Assembly: GCA_002172915.1 (NCBI GenBank)
Contig: NHBW01000009.1
Coordinates: 1-64,000 of the forward strand
Reading direction: 5' to 3'
Source of the DNA: Hyphomonas sp. TMED17
GTDB taxonomy: Bacteria; Pseudomonadota; Alphaproteobacteria; Caulobacterales; Hyphomonadaceae
DNA length: 64,000 bases
The position numbers and the translations under genes are program-made. Below, piece by piece: positions 19,861 to 29,527 of this stretch (its first letter is position 1; every line of letters starts with the position of its first letter). The notes below the pieces were generated by a model, which was not told the origin of the DNA, ran no database searches, and saw only the letters and a program-made list of their open reading frames with translations.

Positions 19861-20238
19861 GACGGTGTCCGTAAAAGCGAATAATCACTTCAAGAAGCTG
19901 AATTTATGATGGTTCATAGAGACTAAGCGGGCGACTATCGCCCGCACGGCCTACTTAATTCAGCCACGGCAGCCATGTAATCGGCGTCCTTGGCAAGGTT
20001 CCTAAGCAACGTCGAAGTATCAAACTCGACATTCAGGTTTATGAAAAAGAAAGAGAACGAACTCCAATAATGAGTCATCCAATTATCCCCGCAAAGCAAG
20101 ACCGGCCCAACCGGTATTGAAAGTGAAGACAGTTGGGCTCACTCGTACTGACGATTAGATCCGTCGTAGCTCGCTTACTTGTCAAATTTCTCGTTATTCT
20201 GTCGAAAAGAAGTCGTCAAGAATATTTTTAATGGTGTC
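19861..20238. other. Intergenic region without a recognisable gene
   Basis: This stretch lies upstream of the decarboxylase and downstream of rne, both on the minus strand. It contains a short GGGCGACTATCGCCC hairpin (19929-19943) but no coding sequence I can support. It should carry the decarboxylase promoter. Confidence 0.35.
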
Positions 20239-20261
20239 GGGCGGTCGGGACCGGACCGCCC
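20239..20261 (-). terminator. Hairpin just after the rne stop codon
   Basis: GGGCGGTC (20239-20246) pairs with GACCGCCC (20254-20261), an 8-bp GC-rich stem with a 7-base loop, starting 7 bases beyond the rne TAA. No clean U-tract follows, only an A/T-rich stretch, so it may be a terminator or a 3' stabilising hairpin. Confidence 0.5.
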
Positions 20262-20268
20262 GTCGATA

Positions 20269-23037
20269 TTATTTTCTCGACCACCAACCGCGCCGTTTTC
20301 GCTTTTCCGGTTTGGCCGTTTCCGTAGCCTTTTCCGGTTCGACAATACCTGCATCATCAGTGGATGTCGTTGTTATTGTTGCGTCGACGGCTTCGACCGC
20401 TGTGTCCTGTGTCGTTTCACTGGCAGCGTTTGTTGCGACAATTTCTGCATCTGCCTCAATATCAGCTTCGACTTCGATATCAGTTTGATCCGGGACCTCG
20501 ACAGTTACAGCCGGCTGATCATCTGCAGGCTTGGATGCCGCTTCATTGGCAGGATCGGTTACGGGCTCGTCAGTCATTACCGCATCAATTGTCATCGTAG
20601 ACGCCGAAGTGTCCTGCTCGTCGGGCTGTGCCCCTTCGGATTCGGTCAGGACAACTGTTTCAGCGACACTTGCGCCTGCATCTTCCGTCAATTCAACCGC
20701 TTCGTCATGGCTGGTTGCCAGCTTTTCGTCACTGTCGCGGCGGCGACGGCGGCGGCGGCGTTTGCGACGTCCGTCCCCTTCGGTATTCGCGTCTTTTTCG
20801 TTCTTTTCGGCCGCCTCTGCTGCCGGTTTTGCGCTAATTGGTTCGAGCGTGGCCAATTTAACCGGTTCGGCCTCAAGCCCGCCGAGCGTGGCTTGTGGGA
20901 GTTCCGGTACTTCATCTGCCAGCAAATAAGAGAAGCTTGCTGCTAAGCCGTCAAGCAGGGCGGCGCCATCGCTTGGTGGCGTGCTGGCAGCACTCAGATC
21001 GTCTTCGCGCCGGCGTTTGCGTCCACCTCGACGGCCTCGGCGTCGACGTTTCTTGCGGCCTGTTTCCTCCAGAAACGCATCTTTATCGTCGCCATCACCA
21101 TCCTGACTGTCTTCGTCAGAGCCATCAGCTTCATCCTCGGACGGGTCTGGAAGGAGGTGATCATCCTCATCGCCCTTGATGAATTTCGAGCGATCGAATT
21201 TCCGGTTGCCACGGCTACCACCCTGACTGTCTTTTTCGGCATCAACTTTGAATTCGCCAGGGATTAGCTGGCTGGATGAAGTGATCGAAATCGAGAAGCC
21301 GGCATCTGTTTCGATTTGTAGTAGCGCATCACGTTTCGTGTTGAGAATAAAGAAAGCGACGTCGGTCGGTGCGGTTACCGACAGGCTTTTCAGTCGACCG
21401 GTTGCGGCGCGTGCCTCGATGACCCGCAATAATTGCAACCCGGCTGATGAAACTGTTCGTCGGTGGCCGGTGCCATCGCAAGCTGTGCAGGGTTCGGAAA
21501 TGGCTTGTGTAATCCCGGCGCGTCGGCGCTGTCTTGAGATCTCCATCAAGCCAAACTGCGAGATCCGGCTGTTCTGAACGCGTGCCCGATCCAGTTTCAG
21601 GCATTCTTTCATCTTCTTTTCGACCGCACGATTGTTCTTATTCTCGTCCATGTCGATGAAATCGATGACAACCAGTCCGGCCAAGTCACGCAGCCGCATT
21701 TGCCGGCACGCTTCCTCGGCGGCTTCGAGATTTGTTTTCAAAGCCGTCTGTTCGATACTGCGCTCGCGGGTTGATTTGCCCGAGTTCACATCAATCGCGA
21801 CCAGAGCCTCTGTCTGGTGGATAACGAGATAGCCGCCGGATTTCATTTGCACCGTCGGCGAGAAAACATCTTCGAGCTGGTCTTCAATTCCTTCAGTGGC
21901 AAATAATGGCAGTTTTGATGTCCAGCGTTTAACTTTGCGAGCCTGACCGGGCATCAAGGTCTTTGCGAGGTCTTTTGCTTCACGATAAGCAGCATCACCC
22001 TGAACAATAACTTCCGTCAGACTGCTATCGAACATGTCCCGGATAGCCCGGTGAACCAGTCCGCCTTCCTGGTGTATCAGGCTCGGGGCCGTGGAATCGA
22101 GCGTCTTGGTTCTAATTTGAGACCAGAGGCTGCGCAGATAATCATAATCACGCCGGATTTCAGAATTCGTGCGCTTTGAGCCTGCCGTGCGGACAATCAG
22201 TCCCATGCCTTTGGGGACATCAAGCTCCGACATGATCGATTTAAGACGCTTTCGGTCGTTACTATTGATTATCTTTCTTGAAATCCCGCCGCCGCGTGGC
22301 GTGTTTGGCATTAATACTGAGTATCGGCCCGCCAATGACAGGAATGTTGTCAACGCGGCGCCCTTATTGCCACGTTCTTCTTTGACGACTTGAACCAATA
22401 AGACCTGACGGCGTCTTATCACTTCCTGGATTTTATAATGCCGGCTGCCCGACGGCCGGCGTGATCTGCGTTCGCTGTCACGGCGGGCCGGGGCCGCTGC
22501 CGGCTTGCTGTCATCTGCCTCTGCATCGGCGTCGCCATCATCGCTTGCTTCGGCGCTTTCGGTCTGGGCATCTTCTTCATCTGCCGAATCGGATGAATCA
22601 TTATTGTTTTCGTCAGATGAGTCTTGCTCTTCTGTCGCTTCGGAATCGGCGTTGTCGGTGTCATCCTCGCTTGGGGATATAATGATATCCTCGTCAGAAT
22701 CGTCGAAGTTTTCGAACTGATCATCGAAATCGTCATCTGATTCTGCTGCTTCACGCGCAGCTTCTTCGAGGATCCGGTCGCGGTCCTCTTGCGGTAGCTG
22801 ATAATAGTCAGGATGTATTTCGCTAAAAGCCAGGAATCCGTGTCGGTTGCCGCCATAATCGACGAAGCAGGCTTGCAGGGATGGCTCGACCCGGGTGACT
22901 TTTGCTAAATAGATGCTGCCGCGCAGCTGTTCACTGCCGGAGGTCTCTAGGTCGAAGTCTTGAATCTGTCCATTTTCAACGAGTGCAACACGGGTCTCTT
23001 CCGGGTGGCCTGCACCGATTAACATTGTCTTGTTCAT
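20269..23037 (-). CDS. rne: Ribonuclease E
   Basis: 922 residues. The N-terminus MNKTMLIGAGHPEETRVALV, the interrupted S1 domain, the DNase I-like catalytic part with its Asp residues (VAIDVNSGKS and LVVIDFIDMD) and the zinc-link CTACDGTG are all present, followed by a long charged C-terminal scaffold with several Arg-rich patches (GRKKRRRRGRRGG, KRRRRRRRRD) and a final KRKRRGWWSRK. RNase E cleaves mRNA and stable RNA precursors and organises the degradosome. The S1 domain is split by an acidic insertion (about 86-199) rich in D, E and S. A 405-base region upstream may include a long leader, as in other bacteria where RNase E controls its own mRNA. Confidence 0.97.
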   Translation of the reverse strand: MNKTMLIGAGHPEETRVALVENGQIQDFDLETSGSEQLRGSIYLAKVTRVEPSLQACFVDYGGNRHGFLAFSEIHPDYYQLPQEDRDRILEEAAREAAESDDDFDDQFENFDDSDEDIIISPSEDDTDNADSEATEEQDSSDENNNDSSDSADEEDAQTESAEASDDGDADAEADDSKPAAAPARRDSERRSRRPSGSRHYKIQEVIRRRQVLLVQVVKEERGNKGAALTTFLSLAGRYSVLMPNTPRGGGISRKIINSNDRKRLKSIMSELDVPKGMGLIVRTAGSKRTNSEIRRDYDYLRSLWSQIRTKTLDSTAPSLIHQEGGLVHRAIRDMFDSSLTEVIVQGDAAYREAKDLAKTLMPGQARKVKRWTSKLPLFATEGIEDQLEDVFSPTVQMKSGGYLVIHQTEALVAIDVNSGKSTRERSIEQTALKTNLEAAEEACRQMRLRDLAGLVVIDFIDMDENKNNRAVEKKMKECLKLDRARVQNSRISQFGLMEISRQRRRAGITQAISEPCTACDGTGHRRTVSSAGLQLLRVIEARAATGRLKSLSVTAPTDVAFFILNTKRDALLQIETDAGFSISITSSSQLIPGEFKVDAEKDSQGGSRGNRKFDRSKFIKGDEDDHLLPDPSEDEADGSDEDSQDGDGDDKDAFLEETGRKKRRRRGRRGGRKRRREDDLSAASTPPSDGAALLDGLAASFSYLLADEVPELPQATLGGLEAEPVKLATLEPISAKPAAEAAEKNEKDANTEGDGRRKRRRRRRRRDSDEKLATSHDEAVELTEDAGASVAETVVLTESEGAQPDEQDTSASTMTIDAVMTDEPVTDPANEAASKPADDQPAVTVEVPDQTDIEVEADIEADAEIVATNAASETTQDTAVEAVDATITTTSTDDAGIVEPEKATETAKPEKRKRRGWWSRK

Positions 23038-23442
23038 AAATTATAGCCTTGGGAGCTGGCGGCGCTAACGCACGGCTTGGCCGGCGATGGCGAACGACGC
23101 CAGATTTTAAAATTGTAAATTGTGACGCAGCTTCTCTTTCTCTGCTCTCTTGAGCGAGGCGAGACGTAAATTTCCATCCATGCATCACGCGGTTCATATA
23201 TATTCCATTCCAGTATCGGGATCGTTGAGCGCTTTGTTCTGTGCCCAACCCCAGCAGGAAGCCTGTCTGGCCGCAATGGCGAGATGTGTCTACATGCCCC
23301 GTTCGGCTCCGGAAGGAAAGACCCAAAATGACCGAGCGATAAAAAATAATTTTTAATATGCTGGTACATCTGCAGTTAATATTGCGATGTCATATAATTA
23401 AAGCGATAGACGGTTATAACGTACTCGGTTGAGGAGGCTCGC
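23038..23442. other. Divergent promoter region of rne and the amidase, likely rne leader
   Basis: The 405 bases between the rne start (minus) and amidase start (plus) contain no supported gene. A ribosome-binding site GAGGAGG lies before the amidase ATG. The length would allow a long structured 5' leader for rne. Confidence 0.45.
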
Positions 23443-24906
23443 ATGATATTTCGATTGGGGCTTTGCATGGCGATGGTCCTGGCGGTTTTCGCGCCCTGGT
23501 CGCTGGGACAAATCCGGTCCGTCGGTATCGCCGGTGATGGCGAATATACGCGCGTTACTATCGTCTCTGACCGTGAGATTGAAACCGAAGTCTTCCTGTC
23601 AATGGAGGCTACAGGTCCTGTCTTCGAATGGTTCAGCCCCGGTTTCTCGATATCGCCACAGGCCTATATTGGCGATCCGACCGGCGGTATTTCATCATAT
23701 AATCTGGGGGTCGGCGGTATCCGGTTTAACCTCGACAGACCGATGATGGTGGTTCGTCAGCTAAACCTGCCACCAACCCGCACGGAGCCGACCTATCGCT
23801 ATATCGTCGACCTTTCAACAGTATCTCTGGCGCGCTTTCAACGGGCCGAACAATATGGCGCGCGCAATCGCGCGCAGCCCGTTCCTGATTTGCCGGCAAC
23901 CGCGATGCCAACTCGGACGATGACTGCGCAGCTTGGTTTATCCGAGCCGGTGGAGACGGCAGCGGCACAGCCGTCAGACCCGGCAGCCACAGGGAGACCA
24001 GCGGCCGGCTCGCCCGCTTCGGCGGATCCGGTCGATATTGCCTGGTCACCGAGCTTGAAGCCGGATCAAGTCGGACGCCTGCAAGCAATTAACGAAAATG
24101 CGTCGCAGACAGCCTCGTCAGTTGCAGCAACGGTGACCGCGCTGGCAAGCCCGGGCACCGCGCCTGCGCCGTCGTTGAAGCCGGGTTACCGGCAGGCGGA
24201 GGCGCCGGCGCCACTGCCGCCGCGAATCCCGATGATTGTCGTCGATGCAGGACATGGCGGTAGAGACCCCGGCGCGATTGCTGTGAATGGCCGTTATGAG
24301 AAAGACATCGTTTTGCAGACAGCATTGCAGCTTGGCCGTCTGCTTGAAGCTGATGAGCGTTATGATGTCCGCCTGACCCGGGAAGACGACCGATACATCG
24401 AGCATGAAGACCGGGTTTCAAGCGCCAGAGACTGGGGTGGTGATCTGTTTATATCGATTCACGCGGATGCCGCTGCGAACTCCGAGGTTACCGGTGCTTC
24501 GGTTTATACGATATCAAGCCGTGGAGAACGCAGAATCGAGGGCACCGCGATGCAGAATGGTTGGGAGATACCCCTGGAAACCGGCGCGCCCTCGGAAGTA
24601 AACGATATTCTAGAAGATCTGGTTCTGCGCGAAACCAAATCCAATTCGGCTATTTTTGCCGAGTTTCTTGTGCCGGAATTAGGCAAGGCGGGGCCACTCG
24701 TCCGTAATTCGCACCGGCAGGGAAACCTGTTTGTCTTGCTTGCGCCGGATGTGCCGGCGGTTCTGGTCGAGATCGGATTTCTGACCAATGCAAATGATGC
24801 AGCTCGCCTGTCGTCACAAAGTGGTCGGCAAAAAAGTGCGGAGGCAATCAAACGGTCAATTGATGCCTATTTTGACCGACAGAACATTTTGCTGGCGTCA
24901 AACTGA
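23443..24906 (+). CDS. amiC: Periplasmic N-acetylmuramoyl-L-alanine amidase with AMIN domain
   Basis: 487 residues. A signal peptide (ends near LGQ, residue 23) is followed by an AMIN targeting domain (about 25-130), a low-complexity Ala/Pro linker (about 140-255) and an Amidase_3 catalytic domain from about 260. The zinc site starts in IVVDAGHGGRDPGA, with the Glu in GRYEKDIVL, the His in ISIHADAA and a catalytic Glu in VLVEIGFLTN. It cuts the amide bond between MurNAc and the stem peptide during cell separation. PBP1A and prfB follow in the order common in alphaproteobacteria. Confidence 0.94.
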   Translation: MIFRLGLCMAMVLAVFAPWSLGQIRSVGIAGDGEYTRVTIVSDREIETEVFLSMEATGPVFEWFSPGFSISPQAYIGDPTGGISSYNLGVGGIRFNLDRPMMVVRQLNLPPTRTEPTYRYIVDLSTVSLARFQRAEQYGARNRAQPVPDLPATAMPTRTMTAQLGLSEPVETAAAQPSDPAATGRPAAGSPASADPVDIAWSPSLKPDQVGRLQAINENASQTASSVAATVTALASPGTAPAPSLKPGYRQAEAPAPLPPRIPMIVVDAGHGGRDPGAIAVNGRYEKDIVLQTALQLGRLLEADERYDVRLTREDDRYIEHEDRVSSARDWGGDLFISIHADAAANSEVTGASVYTISSRGERRIEGTAMQNGWEIPLETGAPSEVNDILEDLVLRETKSNSAIFAEFLVPELGKAGPLVRNSHRQGNLFVLLAPDVPAVLVEIGFLTNANDAARLSSQSGRQKSAEAIKRSIDAYFDRQNILLASN

Positions 24907-25002
24907 TATGAGGTCTTTCATCCTGCCGCGCGCTGCCTTAGTTTTGACCTCATCAAATGTGATGCCTTATTCCGATAGCAATTATTGCGTTTAGAGATAC
25001 CG

Positions 25003-27531
25003 ATGCTCGATACCTTAAAAGACTATTTATACAGTTGGCGCTTCGTCCGCCATGCCGCGATCGCAGCGGTCGCTTTCGCGACTATCCTGTTATTAAGCAT
25101 TTGGATGTGGGTCATTACACTATCGCGCGGCTTGCCGTCGGAGCTGGCATTGGCCGAATATGAGCCACCGATCACTTCGCGGGTTCATGCTGGCGATGGC
25201 ACTTTGATATATGAATTTGCTGACCAACATCGCGTCTTTATTCCGTATGACGCGATCCCCGAACATGTTGTCCAGGCTTTCATTGCCGCGGAAGACAAGA
25301 ATTTTTTCAGCCATAATGGGCTTGATTATGCCGGTATATTAAGAGGGGCGCGTAATTCGCTGATCAGCAAGTTGTTTGGCTCTGGTGCCTTGCAGGGTGG
25401 TTCGACAATCACACAGCAGGTTGCAAAGAACATGCTGCTTTCAAACGCGCAGGCGGTTGAACGTAAAATTAAGGAAGCGATTGTCGCGCGCCGTATGGAG
25501 CAGACTTTTAGCAAAGAGCATATTCTCGAGCTTTATCTCAACGAGATTTATCTGGGAGGTCGGTCCTATGGTGTCGGATCGGCGGCGCTGAACTATTTCA
25601 ATAAATCGTTGCCTGAGCTGAATATTTCAGAGGCCGCTGTCCTGGCCTCACTTCCAAAATTTCCTGGGCGGGTGAACCCGTACACCAATCCTGAACGGCT
25701 TTTATACCGCCGTGATTACGTGATCGGACGGATGCTCGCGGATGGATATATTACCGAAGAAGAGGCTGAAGAAGCTAAAGCAATGCCGCTGGAGACAACA
25801 AAGCGCTTTGTTGGCGAGGAATATTCTGCAGCGCTTTATTTCGTGCAGGAGCTGCGCAAGCAACTTGTCGACCAATATGGCGAAGAAATGTTGGCGCAGG
25901 AGGGGCTGTCGATCCGGACCACCATTGATACAAGGTTGCAGCTCGCCGCCCAGACATCGCTTCAGGACGGTCTGGAAGCCTATGACCGACGGCATGGCTA
26001 TCGTGGCCCGATTGCCAGTATCGATGCAGAGGCGGGTGATGTCCTTGAGCAGTTGAATGCAACGAGGCTGCCGCCCGGCTATGGCAATTGGGAAGGTGCT
26101 ATGGTTCAGCGCGTATCGACAACCGGCGCCCGGTTATTGCTGACCGACGGCAATCCGGTTGACCTTTCCGCCGACGATGTCGAATGGGCGTCAAGCTATG
26201 AACGCTCACGGGGGCAAACTGGTTTGCGCCGGGGTGACATTATTCTGGTCGATGTGACCCGACCGGCAGTCGCTGAAGATGTCGATAGTGCTGTAACGAC
26301 ATCCGCAACCGAAATACGGGCTGAGATTAAGCAGATTCCGGAAGTTGAAGGCGGGCTTGTCGCGCTTGATCCACATACCGGACGCGTTTTGGCAATAGTC
26401 GGGGGATACTCGTTTTACAAAAGTCCGTTTAATCGTATCACGCAAGCGCGCCGTCAGCCTGGCTCGGCATTCAAGCCGTTCGTATATGGTGCGGCGCTTG
26501 AGCGTGGTTATACGCCAGGCACGCGGATACTGGACGCACCTTATGTCTATTATGACCCGAATACTGGCGAAGTCTGGAAGCCTCAAAACTATATCGAAGG
26601 CCGCAGCTATGGTCAGGAGACTATGCGCGTCGCGCTTGAGCAATCGCACAATCAGGTTACCGCGCGCGTTGCAACCGATATTGGGCTTGAGGCGGTATCG
26701 GAATTCGGCGAGCGGTTCGGGATCTATGATAATCTGCCGCCATATCCGGCAATGGCATTAGGATCTGGCGAGACAACCCCGTGGCGTATGGCCAAGGCCT
26801 ATGCTGCTTTTGTAAATGGCGGACGGGAAGTCCGGCCAACACTTCTTGACCGGGTTCAGGACCGCCATGGCGAGACGCTTTATCGGCATGACGAACGCGA
26901 CTGTGTCGCCTGTGCGGTGGCAGAATGGGATGGTGGCCTGCCTCCACAGCTGGCCGACGACCGGACGCAATTACTCGATCCGATTATTGCTTATCAGCTT
27001 GTCCATATGTTGACGGGCGTGGTCGAGCGAGGGACTGCCCGCGGCGCGCGCCGGATTGGCAAGCCGGTTGCAGCGAAAACCGGCACAACAAATGACTATG
27101 TCGATGCGCTAACATTCGGTTTCTCCCCGGATCTTGTCGTTGGCGTCTGGGTCGGTTTCGATTCACCGAGAACACTGGGTGATGATGAGAGTGGTGGCGC
27201 CGTTGCAGGTGTTATTTTCACAGACTTCATGGAGATGGCCTTAGCGGATAAGCCGGGGCTGCCATTCCGGATCCCGCCAGGCGTGAGACTGGTAAATATC
27301 GACGCTGAAACGGGTGAATTGCCTACACTGGCAACGCGTTCGGTTATTACCGAAGCTTTCCGGCCAGGTTCCGAACCGGGTCTGCGCTTTTCTAGTAATA
27401 TCGGGCTTAGCCTGTCTGGCTCGTCAAGCGGCCCTGGTTTTGATCAGGATTTTAAGGAGTTGGGTTTTGAAACTATTGTTGACGAATCGGGCGATCAGGT
27501 CGTTGAGGAAAGCTTTGACGACATCTATTAG
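25003..27531 (+). CDS. mrcA: Penicillin-binding protein 1A (bifunctional transglycosylase/transpeptidase)
   Basis: About 842 residues. One N-terminal membrane helix, then a GT51 transglycosylase domain with the catalytic Glu in FIAAEDKNFFSHNG and the QGGSTITQQVAKN motif. An OB-like insert comes next, then the transpeptidase with SxxK (GSAFKPFVYG), SxN (SHNQV) and KTG (AAKTGTTNDYVDAL). It polymerises and crosslinks peptidoglycan. The open frame begins at a TTG (24985), but ATG 25003 with an upstream TTAGAGA is the likelier start. It lies between the amidase and prfB. Confidence 0.95.
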   Translation: MLDTLKDYLYSWRFVRHAAIAAVAFATILLLSIWMWVITLSRGLPSELALAEYEPPITSRVHAGDGTLIYEFADQHRVFIPYDAIPEHVVQAFIAAEDKNFFSHNGLDYAGILRGARNSLISKLFGSGALQGGSTITQQVAKNMLLSNAQAVERKIKEAIVARRMEQTFSKEHILELYLNEIYLGGRSYGVGSAALNYFNKSLPELNISEAAVLASLPKFPGRVNPYTNPERLLYRRDYVIGRMLADGYITEEEAEEAKAMPLETTKRFVGEEYSAALYFVQELRKQLVDQYGEEMLAQEGLSIRTTIDTRLQLAAQTSLQDGLEAYDRRHGYRGPIASIDAEAGDVLEQLNATRLPPGYGNWEGAMVQRVSTTGARLLLTDGNPVDLSADDVEWASSYERSRGQTGLRRGDIILVDVTRPAVAEDVDSAVTTSATEIRAEIKQIPEVEGGLVALDPHTGRVLAIVGGYSFYKSPFNRITQARRQPGSAFKPFVYGAALERGYTPGTRILDAPYVYYDPNTGEVWKPQNYIEGRSYGQETMRVALEQSHNQVTARVATDIGLEAVSEFGERFGIYDNLPPYPAMALGSGETTPWRMAKAYAAFVNGGREVRPTLLDRVQDRHGETLYRHDERDCVACAVAEWDGGLPPQLADDRTQLLDPIIAYQLVHMLTGVVERGTARGARRIGKPVAAKTGTTNDYVDALTFGFSPDLVVGVWVGFDSPRTLGDDESGGAVAGVIFTDFMEMALADKPGLPFRIPPGVRLVNIDAETGELPTLATRSVITEAFRPGSEPGLRFSSNIGLSLSGSSSGPGFDQDFKELGFETIVDESGDQVVEESFDDIY

Positions 27532-27573
27532 GTCAGAGCCGAATTTTATCCCAGCAGAATTGTAGGACCCCGA

Positions 27574-28693
27574 ATGTCATCAGAATTACTCGCCATGGTA
27601 AATCAAATCCAGCAGTCGACCGAGCTGCTGAGGAGGCGTCTTTGACTGGGACAATGCTGTTCGCCGGCTAGATGAATTAAATGCCTTGTCCGAGCGCCCT
27701 GATTTCTGGGATACACCCGAACTTGCTCGAAAATTAATGGGCGAGCGCCAGAAGCTCGAGGATGGCATGCTGAATATCAGCACGCTAGAGCAGGATGCGA
27801 GCGACGGCCTCGAACTTATTGAATTGGCCGAGGGCGACGAAGATATGTTGCTCGACGTCAAGCAGAGTTTGAGTGCCGCCGTTGCCAGAGCTGAACGGGC
27901 AGAATTGGAAGCGCTTTTTTCCGGCGAAGCTGATGGTAATGACTGTTTCATGCAGATTAATGCCGGTGCGGGTGGAACTGAAAGCCAGGACTGGGCGGCT
28001 ATGCTCCGCAGGATGTATGTGCGCTGGGCAGAGAAGAATGATTTTAGTGTCGATGAAGTTGAAAGTCATGAAGGCGATGAGGCCGGGATCAAATCCGCAA
28101 CTTTGAATATTCGCGGTACCAATGCATATGGCTGGCTCAAATCGGAACAGGGTGTGCACCGGCTGGTTCGCATATCGCCATATGATAGTTCAGCCCGGCG
28201 GCACACGTCGTTCGCATCGATTGCGATTTCTCCAGTTATCGATGACTCGATCGTCGTTGACATTAATCCGTCTGATGTCCGAACCGATACGTATCGCGCC
28301 TCAGGTAAGGGCGGGCAGCATGTGAACAAAACCGATTCAGCGGTGCGTCTCACACATGAACCGACAGGTATAGCGGTCGCCTGTCAGTCCGGCCGTTCCC
28401 AGCATCAAAACCGCGCAACGGCCTGGGACATGTTACGGTCGCGTCTTTACGAGATGGAGCTGCAAAAACGTCAGCAGGCGGTAAAAGATACACATGATGA
28501 GAAAAGCGATATCGGCTGGGGGCATCAGATCCGCTCATATGTGCTGCAGCCATATCAGCTCGTAAAAGACTTGCGAACCAATCTTGAAACGTCTGATACG
28601 AGCGGCGTTCTGGACGGTAATATAACGGTATTTTTGACTGCGGCTCTGTCACACGCGATTGGTGGTGAAGAGGGATCAGACGAGACAGGCTAG
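27574..28693 (+). CDS. prfB: Peptide chain release factor 2, expressed by programmed +1 frameshift
   Basis: The first 23 codons start at ATG 27574 and end at an in-frame TGA (27643-27645). After a +1 shift at CTT the protein continues [13 protein letters not shown] and covers RF2: the GGQ motif is in [12 protein letters not shown], and the SPF anticodon-recognition region is represented by [13 protein letters not shown]2 ends translation at UGA and UAA. Since RF2 itself recognises the internal UGA, low RF2 favours the shift and more RF2 is made: a classic autoregulatory loop. The downstream part runs to 28693; the joined product is about 372 residues. It follows PBP1A by 42 bases. Confidence 0.96.
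27631..27646 (+). promoter_or_regulatory. prfB programmed +1 frameshift signal
   Basis: A Shine-Dalgarno-like AGGAGG (27631-27636), three bases (CGT), slippery CTT (27640-27642), then TGA C. Spacing and order match the Escherichia coli prfB site, where the internal SD, CUU and slow UGAC terminator drive the shift. Confidence 0.95.
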
Positions 28694-29017
28694 AGGCCGC
28701 GCGACGATACTCGGCTAGTTTGCGTTGCTTAGAGGCGGTGCGTCCGAAATTCGAAACCGAGCAACTGTTCGTTGCCGATTGTCTCGGGCGACGGGCACGT
28801 AGACCGCCATTCCTGAGCGGGCTGAATAATGTCAGGCCCGCTGAGGATGCGGCATTATAAGCGGCATGGACGTCCCGCAACGCGTTGCTTTGACGCTGTT
28901 CAGATCAGCGCGTGGCAGTTTTATCCGAGCGCGGGTATATTATGGGTCGAGGGTACAGAATATCGTCGCCGGCTTGATATTAACCGGCTTGAGCAGCGGA
29001 TAATCGCTTTTGACGGT
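28694..29017. other. Intergenic region with one hairpin
   Basis: Between the convergent ends of prfB and the bactofilin gene. AGCGGGC (28816-28822) and GCCCGCT (28836-28842) form a 7-bp stem that can extend with TGA/TCA past a bulge, a possible prfB transcript end. No gene is supported here. Confidence 0.35.
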
Positions 29018-29527
29018 CTAGTTTTTTGTGTCGGCAAGAAGCGGTCGTGCACTGCCATTCGACTGCGCAGTATCGCCCGCCCCGTTGATCGGCGTAACAC
29101 GATTGGAACTCGTTGCTTCGCTTAACGGGTTGTCATGCCGCTTGACCTGGCCTTCGAAAGTCGCCTCGGGCTGAATGATCAGTGCGCCATGGAGAATGTC
29201 GCCTGTGACCTGAGCGCCGCTCTCAAGTTCTACCCGACGTGCGCGGATCGTGCCTTCGATAACACCCTTAACGCGCAGGCTCTCGGCGCGGACTTCGCCG
29301 ACCATCTGGCCAGAGGCCCCGATTGTGATATCACTTGCGGTTATGTCGCCCTCAAGGTGTCCATCGATCTGAACAGCGCCCTGAGACTCGATCGAGCCGA
29401 CAATCTTTACGTCGGAACAGATGATTGACGCGCCAACGCGACTAGCTGGTTTTGAAGATGCGCCGCGTACTGCATCTTGGACGGGTGAAATTCCGTTTGC
29501 TGAATCGTCTTTATTCTTCGTAAACAT
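29018..29527 (-). CDS. Bactofilin (polymer-forming cytoskeletal protein)
   Basis: 169 residues. A disordered N-terminal tail leads into a beta-helical bactofilin core (about 30-130) with the repeating pattern IICSDVKIVGSIES, VQIDGHLEGDI, GEVRAESLRVKGVIEG and VTGDILHGALIIQ. Bactofilins self-assemble into filaments and localise cell-wall enzymes. The start overlaps the M23 peptidase gene by 17 bases, so translation is probably coupled. The pairing matches bactofilin/LytM partnerships known in Caulobacter-related and other bacteria. Confidence 0.93.
   Translation of the reverse strand: MFTKNKDDSANGISPVQDAVRGASSKPASRVGASIICSDVKIVGSIESQGAVQIDGHLEGDITASDITIGASGQMVGEVRAESLRVKGVIEGTIRARRVELESGAQVTGDILHGALIIQPEATFEGQVKRHDNPLSEATSSNRVTPINGAGDTAQSNGSARPLLADTKN

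Noticed and set aside
20179-20946. 255-codon plus-strand frame antisense to rne
   Set aside because: It runs against the low-complexity rne tail and yields a Cys/Phe-rich sequence with no family; it is a shadow.
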